A stretch of 64,000 nucleotides of DNA, taken from NCBI GenBank assembly GCA_002753155.1, contig PDZW01000015.1, forward strand, positions 19,045 through 83,044. Direction: 5' to 3'. The notes under the pieces were generated by a model. That model searched no databases, was not told where the DNA came from, and saw only the letters and a list, made by a program, of their open reading frames with translations. Positions 58,863 through 64,000 of this stretch are shown here, piece by piece; the first letter of the stretch is position 1, and each line of letters opens with the position of its first letter. Made by a program: the position numbers and the translations under genes. Source of the stretch: Alphaproteobacteria bacterium WMHbin7. GTDB lineage: Bacteria; Pseudomonadota; Alphaproteobacteria; Rhodospirillales; WMHbin7.

Positions 58863-60746
58863 ATGACCGAACAGAATGATCCGATCACGGCCTATGACGA
58901 GCGCGGCCGGGAAATTCTGATCGACCGTGAAACCTGGCGTCGCGATGTTCTGCCGGACAATCTGGCCAAGGTCTGGAACGATCCGGAAGCCCTGTATCAA
59001 ATCATTCTGGGCGCCATCAGGGACAAATTCGCCCCCGACATTCAAGAGGCGGCAGAGCGCTTAAGCGACATCGATTCCAATCCCGAGCGTGCCGCCTGCA
59101 TCCATGCCATCGCCCTTATGGAGGTGCAGCGCTATGACGAGGCGCAGAGCCGTCTTGACGACTTTATTTCCCGCCATGGCGAAACCGGCGTCGTTCTGAC
59201 CAATCTGGCCAAGACCTTTTCCTTTCGCGGCCAGGAATTCCTGGCGCAGCCCTTGCTAAGACGCGCCCTGACCCTTGATCCCAATCAGGAGAATGCGCTT
59301 CACTGGTGGATGGCCATTCACGAGGATCAGGGCGGCCAAGAGGCCATGCGCACCGCCTTGCTGGAAATCGACGCCGAACCGGGAAGCTGGCGCGCCAAGC
59401 TGGAATTGGCGCGCCTTGCCCTGAAGGAGAATGATCTGGGGCAGGCCTTGGCGCTTTACCGCAAGGTTCTGGAGATCGAGCGCCATCCCGATGCGTTCTA
59501 TATGATCAGCGGCGATCTGGGCCAGGCGGGATACATCGCCGAGATGGTGGAATTGATCGAACCCCTGTACGAGCTTGAGCACCACGATATTCCCTGCGGG
59601 CTCAATCTGGTCAGGGCCTATGCGGCCCTTGGCCGGATCGAGCCAGAACGACAGCTCTGGCGTCGTTTGAAAGCCCTCAACCTTCCCGGTTTCGACGAGG
59701 TGCTGGCCGAACTTGAAGGACTTCTGCTCAAGCCGCAACCTCTGACTTCTGCACCAGAGGAAGCACCCCAGCCGATCGAACTGTCCTTTCCCAACGTCGA
59801 AGGACCCATCTGGACAAGGGGTCTGGCCGACGCCGCCTGGCTTCTGGATGGTCGGCGAAGCGGCATTCGGGTTCAGATGATGCCGCTGACCCTGGCCCCG
59901 CCAGAAATGCAGATGGAACCGCACGAAGAGATCGAGGACGATGAAGGGCGCTTAAGCCGCGCCATTCCCCTCTTTCTTGCCGATACTCTGTGCTTCTTTA
60001 CGGATGCCGCCGCCGACGCGGGCTTTCCTTTCGTGAAGGACAAGGGACCGGCGGTAACCCCGGCACCCTGGCCCTTGGCGGAGATGCTGCCCGGCTTCGG
60101 CGAAGGGGGCGCCGATTGGCTGGTCCTGTCCGGGCGCATGCCCACGGGCAAGGGCTTTGCGGCCAGACTGGAAATCGACATCTGGAATGGTGCCAGCGGC
60201 CAGTTGCTGACCACCGTCAAGCAAATCGCCCGCAATGGCGCCGACCAAGCCGCCTTGTCTCTGGCCGAGAAGGTGCTGGCTGCCGTCATCGAGACAGGCC
60301 TGGTGGCAAAGTGCCAGCCCCCGGCCTGGTACGCCCCGCCAACGGAAGACCGCATAAGCCCCTGGCTCTTGTCCCTGGGCCAGTGTCTGGCCCAGCAATT
60401 CGCGCTCAACAAAATGCTTCCCGCCGAGAAGCTTTGGAACGAGCATGGCATCTTCGAGACGCATTTTCGGCTGGCCGAGGACAATCCAGACTGGGTGCCT
60501 CCCGCCATTCTGGCGGTTTCCAGCGCCCTGGCCGGGTTGGGCTATGGATCGCCGGTCGTCGGGCGCTACAAGAAGGCCTTGGAAGATCTGTTGAAGCGTC
60601 ATGCTGGCAGCTTTGACCCTGTGGACAGGCTTTCCCCCCTGGCCTATCTGAGGCTGGGCGACAGTGGGGCCTGCCAGATTGCCCGCGACAGACTGTCCGC
60701 CATCGACAGCCCCTCCTATCGAAAGTGGTTGGAGCAAGTGGCATAA
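58863..60746 (+). CDS. Large TPR-containing cytoplasmic protein
   Basis: 627 residues, ATG after CAGGAGG. TPR-like helical repeats about 65-290 (RAACIHAIALMEVQRYDEAQ, PLLRRALTLDPNQENALHWW, AKLELARLALKENDLGQALA). The second half (about 300-627) has no domain I recognise. No signal peptide. It lies 27 nt after the diguanylate cyclase and 42 nt before the methyltransferase, so it may belong to a surface-glycan or signalling cluster. Confidence 0.7.
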   Translation: MTEQNDPITAYDERGREILIDRETWRRDVLPDNLAKVWNDPEALYQIILGAIRDKFAPDIQEAAERLSDIDSNPERAACIHAIALMEVQRYDEAQSRLDDFISRHGETGVVLTNLAKTFSFRGQEFLAQPLLRRALTLDPNQENALHWWMAIHEDQGGQEAMRTALLEIDAEPGSWRAKLELARLALKENDLGQALALYRKVLEIERHPDAFYMISGDLGQAGYIAEMVELIEPLYELEHHDIPCGLNLVRAYAALGRIEPERQLWRRLKALNLPGFDEVLAELEGLLLKPQPLTSAPEEAPQPIELSFPNVEGPIWTRGLADAAWLLDGRRSGIRVQMMPLTLAPPEMQMEPHEEIEDDEGRLSRAIPLFLADTLCFFTDAAADAGFPFVKDKGPAVTPAPWPLAEMLPGFGEGGADWLVLSGRMPTGKGFAARLEIDIWNGASGQLLTTVKQIARNGADQAALSLAEKVLAAVIETGLVAKCQPPAWYAPPTEDRISPWLLSLGQCLAQQFALNKMLPAEKLWNEHGIFETHFRLAEDNPDWVPPAILAVSSALAGLGYGSPVVGRYKKALEDLLKRHAGSFDPVDRLSPLAYLRLGDSGACQIARDRLSAIDSPSYRKWLEQVA

Positions 60747-60788
60747 TCGCCATCGGCATGACATGACTGGTTGGGGAAACAACGTCGA

Positions 60789-61493
60789 ATGACATCGAAC
60801 CAAAAAACTTTTCTGCTCGATATCAAGCGAGAGGATTTGCTGGACTATCTAGATCACGGCAAGGTTTTTGCCGAAATCGGCGTGGCCGAGGGGGGTTTCT
60901 CGCAAGACATTGTCCGCCGCTGCCAGCCCGCCATTCTTGTGCTTGTCGATCCCTGGATGCATCAGAGCACGCCAGATTACGCTCCCGACGAGAATAATGT
61001 AAGCGACCACGAACAAGATCGCCGCTTTCACTCCGTGAGTTCGATGTTCGAGGGGCAAAACGTCGAGATTCTGCGGGAAACTTCGCTGGAAGCGGCAGCG
61101 CGATTCAGCGACGCCGCTTTCGATTACATCTATATCGACGCCATGCATGGCTTTGACGCCGTCAGCGCTGACTTGAAGGCCTGGTGGCCGAAACTGAAAC
61201 CGGATGGCCTGCTGATGGGGCATGACTACGCCAATCACCAAGACGCCCGGAAAATGGGATTTGATGTGATCGGCGCCGTCAATGCCTTCGTCGGTGAAAC
61301 GAATTGCGCCTTCGTCGGCATCACCAACGAGCTTTACCCCAGCTACATTCTGCAAAAGTCCTGGCAGGCCAAGGGAGCCGAGATTCTTAAACAGGCCCCT
61401 ATTCTCTGCTCGTTCGAACTGGGTCTGTTAAGCTGGGATCTTCTCTCTTTTTCCGATGGCTCCTTCAAATCCTTTCCCAGGTTTGGCAGATGA
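60789..61493 (+). CDS. Class I SAM-dependent methyltransferase (Methyltransf_24-like)
   Basis: 234 residues from the ATG at 60789 (TTG 18 nt earlier is possible). Motif I FAEIGVAEGGFSQDIV, second acid VLVDPWMHQ, then DYIYIDAMHGFDAVSADLKA and LLMGHDYAN, the pattern of cephalosporin-hydroxylase/Methyltransf_24 enzymes in polysaccharide clusters. Overlaps the glycosyltransferase gene by 4 nt. Confidence 0.85.
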   Translation: MTSNQKTFLLDIKREDLLDYLDHGKVFAEIGVAEGGFSQDIVRRCQPAILVLVDPWMHQSTPDYAPDENNVSDHEQDRRFHSVSSMFEGQNVEILRETSLEAAARFSDAAFDYIYIDAMHGFDAVSADLKAWWPKLKPDGLLMGHDYANHQDARKMGFDVIGAVNAFVGETNCAFVGITNELYPSYILQKSWQAKGAEILKQAPILCSFELGLLSWDLLSFSDGSFKSFPRFGR

Positions 61494-62383
61494 GCGCTCA
61501 GAATCGCGTCATCGTCTCCGGCATCGATTCCGGCTATTTCGACTTGGGAATGGGACTTGTCCAATCCATTCGCAAGGCGTCGCCCAGGACAGAGACCATC
61601 GCTCTACTTGATCTGGGCCTTGAGTCCGAGCAAGTGCGGGCACTTTCTGAAATGGGTGTGCTTCTTCTTCAGCCCGGCTGGGACTATCCCTTCATGAACG
61701 ACGAGCGGGCGCCGCGCTGGTTTCGCGCCATGACGGCAAGGCCGCATTTGCCCAAGCACCTGCCCGGCTTTGACACCTATGTCTGGATCGATTCCGACGC
61801 CTGGGTCCAGGATTGGGCGCCCGTCGAAGCCCTGGTTCAGGCGGCACGGAATGGGCATGTGGCGATCGTCGAAGAGCGCATGCAGGGCATCAACATCCTG
61901 GTCGAGGAGCAAGATGGATCGCAGCGCCGCTTTTCGCTGGATGCCGCCCTGGCGCAAGAGCAGAATCAAGCGGAATGGAAGCGCGTTTTCGGCGATCCGA
62001 TTGCCGATGCGATCGGCCGACTGCCCTATTTCAACAGCGGCGTTTTTGCCTTGGAGGGCGCCTCGCCCGCCTGGTCCGCCTGGAGCAAATGTTTAAGCGA
62101 CTGCCTGCATCGACCCTTTGGAAAGATGGTTGAACAGCAAGCCCTGAATATCTGCATTCGCCGCGGCGATGTCGCCGTCTGCCCCCAGGACATCGCCGCC
62201 AATTTTCTGCTGACCAATCAGATTCCAGCCTGGGATGATGCCACGCAGCGCTTTGTCGTGCCCGAGACGGGGCGATCCGTGGGCATCATGCATCTGTGCG
62301 ATCTAAAGCGCCTGAAAACCATCCTCTTTCCAGGGCATGAAACCGACAAAGGCCATCTTCTCTCGCCCCGCTTTGCAGGCTGA
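61490..62383 (+). CDS. Glycosyltransferase-like (nucleotide-diphospho-sugar transferase fold)
   Basis: 297 residues. N-terminal VIVSGIDSGYFDLGMGLVQS, DxD-type metal site in YVWIDSDAWVQDW (about 100), PYFNSGVFALEG as in GT8-type folds, and VGIMHLCDLKR. Together with the coupled methyltransferase this suggests modification of a surface glycan or of flagellin. Donor and acceptor unknown. Confidence 0.75.
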   Translation: MSAQNRVIVSGIDSGYFDLGMGLVQSIRKASPRTETIALLDLGLESEQVRALSEMGVLLLQPGWDYPFMNDERAPRWFRAMTARPHLPKHLPGFDTYVWIDSDAWVQDWAPVEALVQAARNGHVAIVEERMQGINILVEEQDGSQRRFSLDAALAQEQNQAEWKRVFGDPIADAIGRLPYFNSGVFALEGASPAWSAWSKCLSDCLHRPFGKMVEQQALNICIRRGDVAVCPQDIAANFLLTNQIPAWDDATQRFVVPETGRSVGIMHLCDLKRLKTILFPGHETDKGHLLSPRFAG

Positions 62384-62506
62384 ACCCATAGCCTCAAGCC
62401 AGTCGCAAGACATGAATTCGGAAGACAGGCCCTACATCTCGCCTTGCTGTTGTGGTATGCTTCACTGAAATTGCCGGTTGAGCAGCAGCGACAGGGAGAG
62501 GAGGGG

Positions 62507-64000
62507 ATGACGAACACCATCCGTAAGGCCTTCCTGGTATTCTGTGCGGTCCTTGTGCTTGCTTGCTCATTCGGCACAGGCAAGGCATTGGGGCAGGTTG
62601 TTCGGCCTGCTGACGAATCTTTCTCATCTCAACGTATTTTGCTTCTTTTCTCCTATGGCTATGGCAGCCGGGGGGTTGAGTTGTTCAATGAAGCATTTCT
62701 GGCGGAACTGTCATCCAGCGGAATCAACCTAAGCAATCTCTTTTTCGAATATCTTGATTTGGGGCACAACACCGACCCTGCTTATCGTCAGCAACTGCTT
62801 GCCTATCTTAAGGGCAAGTATGCGGATGAAAGGATTGATTTGATTATCACCGTCCAGCAGCCCGCATTGAATTTCTTGCTGCATGACGCTCGGGATATTG
62901 CGCCGCATGCTCCCGTCATCAGTTTCCAAGCACCCACGCCCTCGGCAACGGAATTGGGGGGGCGGCAAATCATCAGCCAGCTCTCCCGCTTTGACATCAA
63001 GGGCACAGTGGAACGCTCGCTCGAGCTTTTTCCAAATACGAAAGAAATTCTCTTCGTCTCCGGCAGCAGCCCTGCCGACAAAAGGGTGGCTGAAGAAGCG
63101 CGGACGACGAGCCTTGCCTGGAAGGACCGGCTTGCCATCAACTTCACGACCGATTTTTCCCTGGAGGCGATTCTTAAGCGAGCTGCGTCACTACCCCCTG
63201 ATACCGTCATTATATTTCTGCAATACAATGTCGATACCGAAGGCAAAGTCCTTTTTGCCTATGAATTGGAGGCCATGCTTACCAAAACGGCGAACGCTCC
63301 GGTTTTCGGACTCTATGACTACAATCTGCGCAACGGGGGAATTGGCGGTTCCGTCGTCAGCGTTGCCGGTCTGAGTCAAGCGACTGCCCGTCTGGCAACC
63401 GACCTTGTAAAGGGGGAACGCCAGATTGTCGGGCCAATCACAGTTATCACAAACGAGGCTGTGCCCCTATTCGACTGGCGCCAAATCAGGCGTTGGGGAG
63501 GATTTCCCCAAAATCTTCCGCCGGAAACACATTTCGTCAATCGCGACCCCGGATTATGGGAGCTCTACAAGTTCCACATTGTGACAGCTCTGCTGTTCAT
63601 CGTGATTGAGACGGCTTTGATCGGAGCCCTTTTGGTCAACAAACGCCGTCGAAGGCGGGCCGAGGCTTTGCTGGCGGAAAGCGAAAGGAAGTACAGAGAC
63701 ATTGTCGAACGCACACCCGACCTAATCGTCTGGACGGATAGGGAGGGCACGCTTTTATTTGTGAATCATGCCTCTAACATCATTTTCGGCCTGAGACCGG
63801 AGAACTGCATCGGCAGATCGGTCTTTGATTTTACCCACCCAGACGACAGAAAACGGACGGCAGAGGCGATGGGCGCCGGAGAGAGCTCAAGAGATACGAT
63901 TTTTTCCTTTGAGAATCGTCAGATCGCCGAGGATGGCCAAATTCACCATATGAGCTGGAACACGCGTCCAATCCACGCCTCCTCGGGGGAGGTTGTTCAG
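62507..64000 (+). CDS. PAS-domain sensor with periplasmic ABC-substrate-binding-type input domain (3' partial)
   Basis: Open from the ATG at 62507 (GAGAGGAGGGG upstream) to the window edge, 498 codons with no stop. Signal anchor about 4-25; periplasmic ABC_sub_bind-like region about 45-320 (QRILLLFSYGYGSRGVELFN, FPNTKEILFVSGSSPADKRV, TVIIFLQYNVDTEGK); TM helix about 354-374 (TALLFIVIETALIGALLVNK); then a PAS domain (YRDIVERTPDLIVWTDREGT, NHASNIIFGLRPENCIGRSV). The output domain is beyond the window; histidine kinase or GGDEF are the usual options. Confidence 0.85.
   Translation, partial: MTNTIRKAFLVFCAVLVLACSFGTGKALGQVVRPADESFSSQRILLLFSYGYGSRGVELFNEAFLAELSSSGINLSNLFFEYLDLGHNTDPAYRQQLLAYLKGKYADERIDLIITVQQPALNFLLHDARDIAPHAPVISFQAPTPSATELGGRQIISQLSRFDIKGTVERSLELFPNTKEILFVSGSSPADKRVAEEARTTSLAWKDRLAINFTTDFSLEAILKRAASLPPDTVIIFLQYNVDTEGKVLFAYELEAMLTKTANAPVFGLYDYNLRNGGIGGSVVSVAGLSQATARLATDLVKGERQIVGPITVITNEAVPLFDWRQIRRWGGFPQNLPPETHFVNRDPGLWELYKFHIVTALLFIVIETALIGALLVNKRRRRRAEALLAESERKYRDIVERTPDLIVWTDREGTLLFVNHASNIIFGLRPENCIGRSVFDFTHPDDRKRTAEAMGAGESSRDTIFSFENRQIAEDGQIHHMSWNTRPIHASSGEVVQ

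Noticed and set aside
1..64000. CRISPR arrays, insertion sequences, rRNA genes, integrase/attachment sites
   Set aside because: No regularly spaced repeats, transposase/integrase-like proteins, rRNA segments or tRNA-end duplications were seen while reading both strands.

Overview
The window looks like part of the chromosome of a free-living, flagellated alphaproteobacterium, most likely Rhodospirillales and close to Magnetospirillum/Phaeospirillum. I infer this from three things: the fliF-fliG-fliH-fliN-flbD order known from Caulobacter and relatives, a complete ISC iron-sulfur operon with cysE next to iscR, and high GC with many 4-nt start/stop overlaps. No rRNA, insertion sequence or CRISPR array was seen. 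There is one tRNA gene, tRNA-His(GTG).

Layout. 0-3.8 kb: flagellar MS-ring/switch operon on the minus strand, running off the left edge inside flbD. 4.0-8.2 kb: a possible 40-residue membrane peptide, then dcd, murA, an old-yellow-enzyme oxidoreductase and an MNT/HEPN toxin-antitoxin pair. 8.2-14.6 kb (minus): cysE-iscR-iscS-iscU-iscA-hscB-hscA-fdx-iscX behind a strong sigma70-type promoter that carries an inverted repeat. 14.7-19.9 kb: a small hydrolase, then two orphan periplasmic binding proteins on either side of a Cache-domain adenylate/guanylate cyclase. 19.9-22.3 kb: divergent anmK and tyrS. 22.3-24.6 kb: a three-gene accessory island with AT-richer sequence, whose first gene encodes a zinc ribbon, a winged-helix-like segment and a nucleoside-deoxyribosyltransferase/TIR-like domain. 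24.6-32.5 kb: a giant AsmA/YhdP-like protein, glnE, bcp, a DUF455 ferritin-like protein and a bacteriohemerythrin. 32.8-33.5 kb: an orphan OmpR-type regulator.

33.5-38.8 kb (minus) is the most unusual block. It is one operon of four exported proteins: a DUF4384-like/Ig-like protein, a papain-family protease fused to BON-like and DUF4384 domains, an OmpA-family peptidoglycan binder and a caspase-family protein. A CRP/FNR-like palindrome lies upstream. I regard this as the best candidate for an undescribed envelope proteolysis system; the 22.3-24.6 kb island is the second.

39-49 kb: rne with a structured leader and an intrinsic terminator, amiC and mrcA (peptidoglycan), prfB with its programmed +1 frameshift, a hydrolase, a HigBA-type toxin-antitoxin pair and an RluA-type pseudouridine synthase. 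49-54 kb: a TetR-controlled RND efflux operon with a perfect palindromic operator. 54-64 kb: a DUF3124 protein, mnmA (probably with a non-ATG start), tRNA-His, a PAS-GGDEF diguanylate cyclase, a TPR protein, a methyltransferase, a glycosyltransferase, and the start of a PAS sensor with a periplasmic binding-protein input domain that runs off the right edge.

All functional calls come from motif reading and family knowledge. No database search was run.
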